Origin: an uncultured Lachnospiraceae bacterium
GTDB lineage: Bacteria > Bacillota > Clostridia > Lachnospirales > Lachnospiraceae
NCBI GenBank assembly: GCA_900550285.1
Contig: URRW01000046.1
Location: 1 to 10,441 of the forward strand
Direction: 5' to 3'
Length of the DNA: 10,441 nucleotides
In this document: positions 1 to 6,838 of the stretch, piece after piece
Layout: each line of letters begins with the position of its first letter
Numbering within the stretch: the stretch's first letter is position 1
Notes under the pieces: generated by a model
What the model was told of the DNA's origin: nothing
Seen by the model: only the letters and a program-made list of their open reading frames with translations
Databases searched by the model: none
Position numbers and translations under genes: made by a program

Positions 1-183
1 GAAGCGTATTCTGCAGCGTTTGCAAATTCTCTTTCGCTCGCCAGTCGTCTGACGCAGAAACCGTATGGGGCAGGCTGCGCAGACCCCGGTGCGGAAGGAA
101 TGCCAAGCGGCAAAAAGAACGGTAAAAAGAATTGCATAAAAATTGAAAGTTTTTGTGGATTTTTTCAGGAAAAGTATATATAA
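1..183 (+). other. Left-edge stretch; possible 3' end of an upstream gene
   Basis: Frame 1 is open from the window edge to a TAA at 181-183, giving 60 codons that I do not recognise. A second frame stops at 50-52 and could equally be the end of an upstream gene. The open frame becomes Lys/Asn-rich and then runs through the likely darA promoter, which argues against its last part being conserved protein. In Bacillus the darA homologue lies after tmk, but nothing seen here identifies such a gene. Treat this as unresolved. Confidence 0.2.
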
Positions 184-213
184 TAAAAAAGAACCGCAAG
201 TACAAAAGCGGTT
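153..213 (+). promoter_or_regulatory. Probable darA promoter with 5' hairpin
   Basis: The A+T-rich block at 175-184 contains a perfect TATAAT (179-184) overlapping an alternative TATATA (175-180). The best -35 is the weak TTGTGG at 153-158, 16 nt before the alternative -10. Transcription from about 190 would begin at the edge of a 6-bp stem, AACCGC (192-197) with GCGGTT (208-213), loop of 10 nt. A hairpin at the very 5' end could stabilise the message. There is no T-run after it, so it is not an obvious terminator. The -10 is convincing, the -35 is not. Confidence 0.4.
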
Positions 214-241
214 ACCTTACATAACAGGAGGGACTTGTTTT

Positions 242-580
242 ATGAAGATGATTTTTGCAATGCTGCATTCTGAAGATGTGGATGAGGCAGTAGAAGAGTT
301 AAACCGGGAGAAATACTGGGTAACGAAGCTTTCCACCACAGGCGGCTTTCTGAAAAATAAAAACGTGACGCTTGTAATCGGTACCGAGGATGAGAATGTT
401 CCCGGCGCACTGAAGATTTTAAAGGAATGTGCCGGCGCGCGTCAGTCCGTGAAGTATACGATGCCGTCAATGTCCTCCGGCAGTTTAGGACCCGGAGCCA
501 ATTCCATGATCCCGATTGATATGCAGGTGGGCGGATGCACCGTGTTTGTGGTGGATGTGGATCAGTACGAGAAGTTCTGA
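242..580 (+). CDS. darA: Cyclic-di-AMP receptor, DarA/PstA family
   Basis: This is a 112-residue PII-like protein of the family that binds cyclic di-AMP (formerly DUF970; YaaQ in Bacillus subtilis, PstA in Staphylococcus aureus). It is cytoplasmic and thought to act as a trimeric signal transducer with poorly known targets. The family hallmark TTGGFLKNKNVTLVIG is at residues 32-47, and the C-terminal GG-TVFV-DVDQYEKF signature closes the protein. Thr28, Phe36, Leu37, Asn41 and Gly47, which line the nucleotide pocket in the family, are present. The positions usually Asn24 and Arg26 read Lys24 and Trp26. The ATG at 242 is chosen because an AGGAGGG motif ends about 10 nt upstream and the family begins here; an in-frame TTG at 143 would add 33 unrelated residues. 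The tmk/holB-type neighbours common in Bacillus are not downstream; a convergent gene pair follows. Confidence 0.93.
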   Translation: MKMIFAMLHSEDVDEAVEELNREKYWVTKLSTTGGFLKNKNVTLVIGTEDENVPGALKILKECAGARQSVKYTMPSMSSGSLGPGANSMIPIDMQVGGCTVFVVDVDQYEKF

Positions 581-609
581 TTTTGGATTGTATAGAAAGA
601 CTTGCAATA

Positions 610-643
610 GAGGCGTCTGGATTCGTATGAATCCGGACGCCTC
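610..643. terminator. Long hairpin between convergent genes, probable bidirectional terminator
   Basis: A 15-bp stem with one G-T pair: the left arm 610-624 (GAGGCGTCTGGATTC) pairs with 629-643 across a four-base loop GTAT. It lies between the 3' ends of darA and the convergent lipoprotein gene, where a shared terminator is expected. Neither side has a good T-run (GCGTTT then mixed sequence on the right), so it is a weak match to an intrinsic terminator and may act by blocking read-through or protecting 3' ends. Confidence 0.55.
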
Positions 644-665
644 TGCGTTTATCAGAGCGCATTTA

Positions 666-1187
666 TTAAGGCCGGTTTTCGGAACTTTCCCCGCCGCTCC
701 AGTCAGGCGTATCCTGCGGGATAACGGTAATGTCGTCGCCCTCGGGCGTCCTGCCCTGAAGCATCACGGCGATATGGTTGATCTGCTGCATCGCCCGCAG
801 ATAATGGGTGTGCGCGGCGTCCGCGATCTGGGAATCGAAGGATTCCCCGTCTCTGCAGGCGTCGCGGTAAAGTGACCCCGCCTCTGCCATATGATCTGCC
901 GCGGAGGCGGCAAGGTCGGAAACGCCCGCCTCCCGGTAGCTGTCGGGGACTTCGATTTCGGCAAACTGACCGGTCAGCTCTGCAAGGCCGTCCAGCGTAG
1001 CCAACAGCTCGTCAGCCGCCTGCTCAGAGGAGGAATCGATATTTTCAAGCTGCGCCGTCTGTGCAGAAAAGCTCTCATAAAACTGCCCGAGTTCTTGTTC
1101 ATAAGCGGACAGCGCAGGATCGCCGCTGCATCCGGATGCCGTCAGAAGGGCAGCGGTCAGAAAAAGAATGCCAAAACGCTTTTTCAA
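666..1187 (-). CDS. Small secreted lipoprotein of unknown function
   Basis: I do not recognise this family. The product (about 173 residues) begins MKKRFGILFLTAALLTASGC: two lysines and an arginine, a hydrophobic stretch, then Ala-Ser-Gly-Cys as a lipobox, so it is predicted to be lipid-anchored on the outer face of the cytoplasmic membrane. The mature part is acidic and looks mostly alpha-helical, rich in Ala, Glu, Gln and Ser. It contains a loop-like EIEVPDSYREAG and ends in a disordered, Asp/Ser-rich tail. There are no visible catalytic or metal motifs. The start chosen is the TTG at 1187, because GGAG sits 9 nt before it; an in-frame ATG at 1202 overlaps that GGAG and has no ribosome site of its own, but would add only five residues (MEIFA). 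It lies 35 nt after fprA on the same strand with no terminator between, so it is probably co-transcribed with it. Confidence 0.75.
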   Translation of the reverse strand: MKKRFGILFLTAALLTASGCSGDPALSAYEQELGQFYESFSAQTAQLENIDSSSEQAADELLATLDGLAELTGQFAEIEVPDSYREAGVSDLAASAADHMAEAGSLYRDACRDGESFDSQIADAAHTHYLRAMQQINHIAVMLQGRTPEGDDITVIPQDTPDWSGGESSENRP

Positions 1188-1222
1188 CGCAAAAATCTCC
1201 ATTCCGTTTTCGCTTGGGCTTT

Positions 1223-2428
1223 TTACTCTGCAAGGGATGCCGTGATGCTGGAAGCCAGCGCGTTGAGCTGCTCGAGGGAATCGCCCTTTAATGCGGACTT
1301 CACGGTTACGGAAGGCTCCAAAACAGTCATCTGCTTCATGCCTTCTAAAAGCTGGCGCATCTGTTTTGCGGTAGTGGGACCCCATGTGCCGTTTTCGATC
1401 AGGCCGACCGTGCGGTTCTGCAGGTTCAGCGCCGCCATATCATGCAGGAAGTTGAGCATGGCAGGGTAAATGCCGTTGTTATAGGTAGGAGCCGCAAATA
1501 CCAGATGGCTGCAGCGGAACGCTTCTGCGATCAGGGTGGAAACATGGGTTACGGAAACGTCGTACATTGCGATATTTTTTACGCCGCTGTCCGCAAGACG
1601 GGCTGCAAGGATGTTGGCAGCGTTTTCTGTCTCGCCGTACATGGAAGCGTAGAAGATCGCAACGGTTTTGTCTTCCGGCTCGTATCTGCTCCAGAGATCG
1701 TATTTGCCGATCAGGTAGTTTAAGTCATTGCGCCATACGGGACCGTGCAGCGGGCAGATGGTGCTGATGGGAAGCGCAGAAAGCTTCTTTAACGCAGCCT
1801 GAACCTGCGGGCCGTATTTGCCGACGATGTTGCAGTAGTAGCGTCTTGCGTCGGAAAGCCACTCACGGTCAAATTCCACCTCGTCGTTGAACAGCGCGCC
1901 GTTTAATGCGCCGAAAGTGCCGAATGCGTCTGCGGAAAACAGGATCTGTTCGGACTGCTCATAAGTAACCATAACCTCGGGCCAGTGAACCATCGGGGCA
2001 AAATAAAAGGCGAGGGTATGCGCGCCTAAGGAAAGGGTATCGCCTTCCTTGACTGTAACGGTGCGGCCAGTCAGATCCACATCATAAAACTGGTTGATGA
2101 AAACAAACGTCTTTGCGTTGCCGACCAGCTTCATTTCGGGAAAGCGCAGCATCAGCTCGGCGATGTTGGCGCAGTGGTCGGGCTCCATATGGTTGACGAT
2201 CAGATAGTCTAAGGAGCGTCCGTTTAAGGTGTGGTAAACGTTGTCCAGAAACTGTCCGGTAATGGAAGCGTCCACGGTGTCGATGAGGGCGGTCTTCTCG
2301 TCCAGGATCAGGTAGGAGTTATAGGAAACGCCGCGGGAGATCGGGAAAAGATTCTCAAACAGCGCAAGGCGGCGGTCACTTCCACCGACCCAAACTACGG
2401 AGTCGGATACATTTCTTGTACAATACAT
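1223..2428 (-). CDS. fprA: A-type flavodiiron protein (flavorubredoxin-like O2/NO reductase)
   Basis: The 401-residue product is a cytoplasmic flavodiiron protein. Such enzymes reduce oxygen to water, and in some cases nitric oxide to nitrous oxide, protecting anaerobes. The N-terminal metallo-beta-lactamase-like domain (about 1-250) keeps the full diiron ligand set: His80, Glu82, Asp84 and His85 in NHMEPDHCAN, His148 in APMVHWPE, Asp167 in SADAFG, and His228 in CPLHGP. The C-terminal flavodoxin domain (about 254-400) has the FMN phosphate loop ASMYGETENAA near 261-271. There is no rubredoxin or flavin reductase extension, so it is a class A enzyme needing an external electron donor, which is not seen in this window. 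The ATG at 2428 has AGGAG at 2437-2441 with 8-nt spacing; upstream in-frame codons lack homologous sequence. The gene is transcribed away from metH and leads into the lipoprotein gene. Confidence 0.95.
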   Translation of the reverse strand: MYCTRNVSDSVVWVGGSDRRLALFENLFPISRGVSYNSYLILDEKTALIDTVDASITGQFLDNVYHTLNGRSLDYLIVNHMEPDHCANIAELMLRFPEMKLVGNAKTFVFINQFYDVDLTGRTVTVKEGDTLSLGAHTLAFYFAPMVHWPEVMVTYEQSEQILFSADAFGTFGALNGALFNDEVEFDREWLSDARRYYCNIVGKYGPQVQAALKKLSALPISTICPLHGPVWRNDLNYLIGKYDLWSRYEPEDKTVAIFYASMYGETENAANILAARLADSGVKNIAMYDVSVTHVSTLIAEAFRCSHLVFAAPTYNNGIYPAMLNFLHDMAALNLQNRTVGLIENGTWGPTTAKQMRQLLEGMKQMTVLEPSVTVKSALKGDSLEQLNALASSITASLAE

Positions 2429-2470
2429 GATATTGTCTCCTTTCTTATTGTAAAACAGTTCAGTTCCTAT

Positions 2471-2499
2471 AGGATACATCATTTTGGAAATTCTGACAA
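2471..2499 (-). promoter_or_regulatory. Probable fprA promoter
   Basis: On the minus strand TTGTCA (2499-2494) is followed after exactly 17 nt by TATCCT (2476-2471), matching the sigma-A consensus at 5 and 4 of 6 positions. Transcription would start near 2464, leaving a leader of about 35 nt before the fprA ATG, with the AGGAG site inside it. Confidence 0.5.
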
Positions 2500-2514
2500 G
2501 AGATATTGTTTGTC

Positions 2515-2543
2515 TTTTCTTTTGTACAAAAGCGTGATAGAAT
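2515..2543 (+). promoter_or_regulatory. Possible metH promoter (extended -10)
   Basis: TAGAAT at 2538-2543 is preceded by TGA (2535-2537), giving an extended -10. The sequence 17 nt upstream, TTTTCT at 2515-2520, is a poor -35. Transcription from about 2550 would leave a 60-nt leader to the metH ATG. That leader is too short for a cobalamin or SAM riboswitch, and I see neither elsewhere in the 181-nt gap. Confidence 0.4.
2519..2532. promoter_or_regulatory. 14-bp perfect palindrome, candidate operator
   Basis: CTTTTGTACAAAAG is a perfect inverted repeat with no spacer. It lies between the -35 and -10 regions of the possible metH promoter and 20 bp upstream of the fprA -35, so a dimeric repressor bound here could affect metH directly and fprA from upstream. 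I cannot assign it to a known regulator family. Confidence 0.4.
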
Positions 2544-2609
2544 AAAAACATTATTTATCCATGTAAAGCGGAAAAGCGGAGTGGAAAAGACGGACGATAG
2601 GAGATCAGC

Positions 2610-5174
2610 ATGACAAAAGAACAATTTCGACAGATGACCGATAAAAAGCTTGTTTTTCTGGACGGGGCGACCGGATCGAACCTGCAGAAGGAGGGGATGC
2701 CCTCCGGCGTCTGCCCGGAGCTGTGGATTACAGAGCATCCGGAGATCCTGAAAAAGCTGCAGCGGGAATACGCAGACGCCGGCGCAAATATTGTTTATGC
2801 CCCCACTTTTTCGGCAAACAGGATTAAGCTGAAGGAATTTGGCCTGGAGGAGCGGGTCGGGGAATTAAACCGCAGGCTGGTGGAGCTTTCAAAAGAGGCG
2901 GTGGGCGACAGGGCGCTGGTGGCAGGCGACCTGACGATGACAGGAGAGCAGCTTTTTCCGATCGGCAGGCTGGACTTTGAAGAGCTGGTCGATATCTATA
3001 AGGAACAGATCGGGTATCTGGCAGAGGCGGGGGCAGACCTTTTGGTGATCGAGACGATGATGAGCCTGCAGGAGACGAGGGCTGCCCTGATCGCGGCAAA
3101 GGAAACTGCCCCAAAGCTTCCGGTAATGGCGACGATGACCTTTGAGGACGGAGGCAGAAGCCTGTTCGGGACGGATGCGGTGACAGCTGCGGTAGTGCTT
3201 TCCTCCCTGGGCGCAGACGCGGTGGGAGCAAACTGCTCGACAGGCCCCGACCGGATGGCAGAGGTGATCCGCCAGATGGCGGAGGTAACGGATGTTCCGA
3301 TCATCGCAAAACCCAACGCAGGGCTTCCGCAGCTGGATGAAAACGGGCAGACGGTATACGGGCTGGACGCAGAAGGCTTCGGACGGGAAATGGAAGCGCT
3401 CTGGGAGGCAGGCGCGGCTGTTTTGGGCGGCTGCTGCGGCAGTACGCCGGCGCATATCCGGGCGATGACAGAGCGGCTTTCCGCGAAAAAACCGCTTTCT
3501 CACGGGAATACGGGGCGCAGCTATCTGGCTTCGGAAAGAAGCTGTCTGGGCTTTGGGCTGTCCGATCCGTTTCTGATCGTTGGTGAACGCATCAATCCGA
3601 CGGGAAAGAAAAAGCTGCAGGCAGAGCTTTTGGAAGGCTGTTTTGAAACAGTGACCCGCTTTGCGCAGGAGCAGGAGGAGCGGGGGGCGTCGGTGCTGGA
3701 CGTAAATATGGGAATGAGCGGCATCGACGAGAAGGCGGCGATGCTGCAGGCGCTGGAAGAGATCGCGGGCGTTACGAAACTCCCGCTGTCCATTGATTCC
3801 AGCCACGTCGAGGTGCAGGAGGCGGCGCTCAGGCGCTATCCGGGCAGGGCGCTGATCAATTCCATTTCGCTGGAAAAAGAGAAGCTGGAAAAGCTGCTGC
3901 CGCTGGCAAAAAAATACGGCGCGATGTTCGTGCTTTTGCCGCTTTCGGACAAGGGGCTTCCGGAAAGTCTGGAAGAAAAAATCTCGATCATAGACACGAT
4001 CGTGGAGCGGGCGCTTGAACTCGGGATGAAAAAACAGGACATCGTCGTGGACGGGCTTGTGACGACCGTAGGGGCGAACCCGAAAGCTGCGCTGGAAACG
4101 CTGGAAACGATCCGCTACTGCAGGCAAAAGGGGCTTGCCACGACCTGCGGGCTGTCCAACATTTCCTTTGGGCTTCCGGAAAGAAGCTGTGTGAATACGG
4201 CGTTTCTGACAATGGCGATTCAGGCGGGGCTGACGATGGCGATCGCGAATCCGAGCCAGGATCTTTTGGTAGGGGCTGCTTTTGCATCGGATCTGCTTTT
4301 GAACCGGGAAGGAAGCGACCTGCGCTATATCGGCTTTGCGCAGGAGTATGACGAGAGGCAAAAAAAGCGTCAGGCAGCGCCGGTGCGGCAAGCAGCGGCA
4401 GGGGAAAGAACGGACTGCCAGCCCATGCCGGAAAAAGGAGCGCAGCCGGAAAAACAGGAAAAGACGGCGCAGCCAGAACATCAGGAAAAAGCGGCGCAGC
4501 CCGGCGAAGGCAGCCCGGCAGACGCAGTGTTTGAAGCGGTTTTAAAGGGAAAGCGCAAAAACGCAGAGCCGCTGACAAGACAGGCGCTTGAGGCAGGATA
4601 CGGCGCCCCGGAGCTTTTAAACGGCTACCTGCTGCCTGCCATCAATCAGGTGGGCGAGCTGTTTGACAAGGGCAGATATTTCCTGCCCCAGCTCATCGCC
4701 AGCGCGGAGGCGATGAAGCGGGCGATCGGCGTGTTAGAGCCGCTTTTATTGGAGGAGTCGGAGGGTGCAGACAAGCCTGTGGCTGTGGTCGCGACCGTGC
4801 ACGGCGACATCCATGACATCGGGAAAAATCTGGTGGCGCTGATGCTGAAAAATTATGGCTTTGAGGTGGTCGATCTGGGCAAGGACGTGCCAAAGGAAGT
4901 GATCGTAGAGACGGCGCTTGAAAAGGGCGCGCAGCTCATCGGGCTTTCCGCGCTGATGACGACTACGATGCAGGAAATGAGAAATGTGATCGCCTATGCG
5001 AAGGAAAAGGGCGTAACGGCAAAGATCATGATCGGCGGCGCGGTGATCACGCAGGAATACGCCGACGAGATCGGGGCGGACGGCTATTCCAGAGATGCGG
5101 CGGAGGCGGTAAGGCTGGCAAAAAGGCTTTTGCAGATACAGGAAAAAGAGAGTCTGGAAGAGAAAAAGGCTTGA
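2610..5174 (+). CDS. metH: Cobalamin-dependent methionine synthase without reactivation domain
   Basis: The 854-residue cytoplasmic enzyme moves a methyl group from methyltetrahydrofolate through B12 to homocysteine, making methionine. The homocysteine-binding barrel (about 10-295) has the zinc ligands Cys209 (GANCS) and Cys275-Cys276 (GGCCGSTP). The pterin-binding barrel (about 318-575) opens with VGERINPTGKKK and contains DVNMG near 364-368. A hydrophilic linker (about 580-635) precedes the four-helix B12 cap (about 636-715) and the B12-binding Rossmann domain (about 722-845). The latter carries GDIHDIGKN with axial His735 in the D-x-H-x-x-G motif, and Ser780 in IGLSALMTTTM. The protein stops there: the roughly 330-residue SAM-binding reactivation domain of Escherichia coli MetH is absent, as in Thermotoga MetH, so reactivation must come from another protein not encoded here. 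The ATG follows AGGAG (2599-2603) by 6 nt. ilvB starts 26 nt downstream. Confidence 0.95.
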   Translation: MTKEQFRQMTDKKLVFLDGATGSNLQKEGMPSGVCPELWITEHPEILKKLQREYADAGANIVYAPTFSANRIKLKEFGLEERVGELNRRLVELSKEAVGDRALVAGDLTMTGEQLFPIGRLDFEELVDIYKEQIGYLAEAGADLLVIETMMSLQETRAALIAAKETAPKLPVMATMTFEDGGRSLFGTDAVTAAVVLSSLGADAVGANCSTGPDRMAEVIRQMAEVTDVPIIAKPNAGLPQLDENGQTVYGLDAEGFGREMEALWEAGAAVLGGCCGSTPAHIRAMTERLSAKKPLSHGNTGRSYLASERSCLGFGLSDPFLIVGERINPTGKKKLQAELLEGCFETVTRFAQEQEERGASVLDVNMGMSGIDEKAAMLQALEEIAGVTKLPLSIDSSHVEVQEAALRRYPGRALINSISLEKEKLEKLLPLAKKYGAMFVLLPLSDKGLPESLEEKISIIDTIVERALELGMKKQDIVVDGLVTTVGANPKAALETLETIRYCRQKGLATTCGLSNISFGLPERSCVNTAFLTMAIQAGLTMAIANPSQDLLVGAAFASDLLLNREGSDLRYIGFAQEYDERQKKRQAAPVRQAAAGERTDCQPMPEKGAQPEKQEKTAQPEHQEKAAQPGEGSPADAVFEAVLKGKRKNAEPLTRQALEAGYGAPELLNGYLLPAINQVGELFDKGRYFLPQLIASAEAMKRAIGVLEPLLLEESEGADKPVAVVATVHGDIHDIGKNLVALMLKNYGFEVVDLGKDVPKEVIVETALEKGAQLIGLSALMTTTMQEMRNVIAYAKEKGVTAKIMIGGAVITQEYADEIGADGYSRDAAEAVRLAKRLLQIQEKESLEEKKA
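4440..4502 (+). repeat. 27-bp tandem repeat inside the metH linker
   Basis: Two 27-bp units (4440-4466 and 4467-4493) and the beginning of a third encode AQPEKQEKT, AQPEHQEKA and AQP, residues 611-631 of MetH. They fall exactly in the linker between the folate barrel and the B12 cap domain, where added length should be tolerated. Unit number may vary between strains by slippage (inference). Confidence 0.75.
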
Positions 5175-5200
5175 CAGATAAAAAGCGGGAGGGAAGGCTT

Positions 5201-6823
5201 ATGAATGGGGCAGAGGCAATCGTAAAATGTCTGGAACTGGAAGGCGTAAAACTGGTATTCGGGTATCCCGGAGTGGCGATCTGCCCGTTTTATGACAGGA
5301 TTCTGGATTCCTCCATCCAACCGGTGCTGATCCGGACGGAGCAGAACGCGGCGCACGCGGCAAGCGGCTTTGCGCGGGTAACGGGGCAGGTGGGCGTATG
5401 TGCCGTGACAAGCGGCCCGGGAGCCACAAATCTGATCACGGGCATCGCCACGGCGTTTGCGGACAGCATCCCCCTCGTCTGTATTACCGGGCAGGTAAAC
5501 AGCAAGCTGATCGGCAGCGACGTGTTTCAGGAGGCGGACATCACGGGCGCGGCGGAATCCTTTGTCAAATACAGCTATCTTGTAAAACGGGCGCAGGACA
5601 TTCCGGAAATTTTAAAGGAGGCGTTTTATATCGCCAATTCCGGGCGGAAGGGGCCGGTTTTGATCGACGTTCCGATCGACGTGCAGAATGCGCCCGTCGA
5701 AAGCTTTGCGTATCCGGAAAGCGTCAGCCTGCGCACCTATAAGCCGACCGTGAAGGGGCACGCCGTACAGATCAAAAAAGTGCTGGCAGAGCTGGAACGG
5801 GCAAAACGTCCCGTGATCTGCGCAGGCGGCGGCGTTCTGCTTGGCGGCGCGCAGAAGCTTTTGCGGGAATTTGCGCACAAAAACAGCGTGCCGGTCGTAA
5901 CGACGATGATGGGGATCGGTACGATGCAAACGGAGGACGGGCTGTATTTCGGCATGGTCGGCAACAACGGTTCCCCTTGCGCAAACCGGATCATGAACGA
6001 GGCGGATATGATCATCATGGTCGGCGCGCGGGTGGCGGACCGCGCGGTTAACCAGCCGGAGATCATTACAAAAAACAAGGTTTTGGTACATATCGACATC
6101 GACCCTGCGGAGATCGGCAAAAATGCCGGCCCCACGATCCCAATTGTAGGGGATGCGGCGCATATTTTTGCGGATCTTTTGGAACAGGAGATCTGCTGCA
6201 GCTTTGCCGCGTGGCTGGAAACGATCCGCAGCTACCGCCAGCAGGCAAAAGAGCCGGGAACAAAAAAGGACGCTTCAGCGCAGATAGACCCGGCAGCGTT
6301 TGTGCGCTGCCTGAGCAAACGGATGGAAAAGGACGCGGTATATGTGGCGGATGTGGGACAAAACCAGATCTGGTCGTGCAGAAACTGTATCATCCGGGAA
6401 GGAATGTTTCTGACCTCGGGCGGCATGGGGACGATGGGATATGCGATCCCGGCGGCGTTTGGGGCAAAGCTGGGACAGCCGGACAGACAGGTGGTGGCAG
6501 TGTGCGGGGACGGCTCCTTCCAAATGTCCATGATGGAGCTTGCATCCATGCGCCAGCACGGCGTCGCAGCAAAGATCGTCGTGATCTCAAACCATTATCT
6601 CGGCATGGTGCGGGAATATCAGCAAAATACTTATGGGGGCAGATATTCCGTTGTGGAGCTAAGCGGCAGCCCGGATCTGGAAAAGCTGTCGGAGGCTTAT
6701 GGAATGGATTATATCCGGCTGGAAAACCCGGCGGATATGCAGCGTGCGGTCGATGCTTTTTTGCAGGATGATAAAGCGGTTTTGATGGAATGCGTGATCG
6801 ATCCGATGGATACGGTAAAGTGA
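5201..6823 (+). CDS. ilvB: Acetolactate (acetohydroxyacid) synthase, catalytic subunit
   Basis: The 540-residue ThDP enzyme joins two pyruvates to acetolactate, or pyruvate and 2-ketobutyrate to acetohydroxybutyrate, the first shared step of branched-chain amino acid synthesis. The N-terminal ThDP domain (about 1-165) has catalytic Glu47 in RTEQNAAHAASGFA and the FQEADI motif at 109-114. The central FAD-type domain (about 185-325) contains HIDIDPAEIGKN. The C-terminal ThDP domain (about 365-525) has the GDG...N motif from Gly436 to Asn464. Several usual signatures differ: the common GMHGT reads GNNGS (254-258), RFDDR reads RVADR (277-281), and VRQWQ reads VREYQ (470-474), so the substrate-selecting Trp is Tyr473. 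Start: the ATG at 5201 has a GGGAGGG site (5187-5193) just upstream, while an in-frame TTG at 5171 overlaps the end of metH. The first ilvN follows 15 nt downstream. Confidence 0.94.
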   Translation: MNGAEAIVKCLELEGVKLVFGYPGVAICPFYDRILDSSIQPVLIRTEQNAAHAASGFARVTGQVGVCAVTSGPGATNLITGIATAFADSIPLVCITGQVNSKLIGSDVFQEADITGAAESFVKYSYLVKRAQDIPEILKEAFYIANSGRKGPVLIDVPIDVQNAPVESFAYPESVSLRTYKPTVKGHAVQIKKVLAELERAKRPVICAGGGVLLGGAQKLLREFAHKNSVPVVTTMMGIGTMQTEDGLYFGMVGNNGSPCANRIMNEADMIIMVGARVADRAVNQPEIITKNKVLVHIDIDPAEIGKNAGPTIPIVGDAAHIFADLLEQEICCSFAAWLETIRSYRQQAKEPGTKKDASAQIDPAAFVRCLSKRMEKDAVYVADVGQNQIWSCRNCIIREGMFLTSGGMGTMGYAIPAAFGAKLGQPDRQVVAVCGDGSFQMSMMELASMRQHGVAAKIVVISNHYLGMVREYQQNTYGGRYSVVELSGSPDLEKLSEAYGMDYIRLENPADMQRAVDAFLQDDKAVLMECVIDPMDTVK

Positions 6824-6838
6824 CGGGAGGCGAAACGG

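Noticed and set aside
240..662. Minus-strand open frame across darA
   Set aside because: It would overlap darA completely and has no ribosome site or known domain. DarA signatures on the + strand explain the region.
891..1469. Plus-strand open frame across the lipoprotein and fprA 3' end
   Set aside because: It is antisense to a gene with a clear signal peptide and lipobox and to the flavodoxin domain of fprA. Its own protein shows no family features.
2429..2609. Cobalamin or SAM riboswitch before metH
   Set aside because: The gap is only 181 nt and holds two divergent promoters. No B12-box-like or SAM-type multi-stem architecture and no terminator with anti-terminator was visible.
2889..4481. 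Very long open frame (about 530 codons) antisense to metH
   Set aside because: Its sequence is Arg/Pro/His/Leu-rich low-complexity, with no recognisable domain and no ribosome site. It is the expected shadow of GC-biased third positions in metH, whose protein is unmistakable.
5175..5200. T-box or leader-peptide attenuator before ilvB
   Set aside because: Only 26 nt separate metH and ilvB. The 44-nt leader of the second ilvN is also too short and has no T-box-like sequence or run of branched-chain codons.
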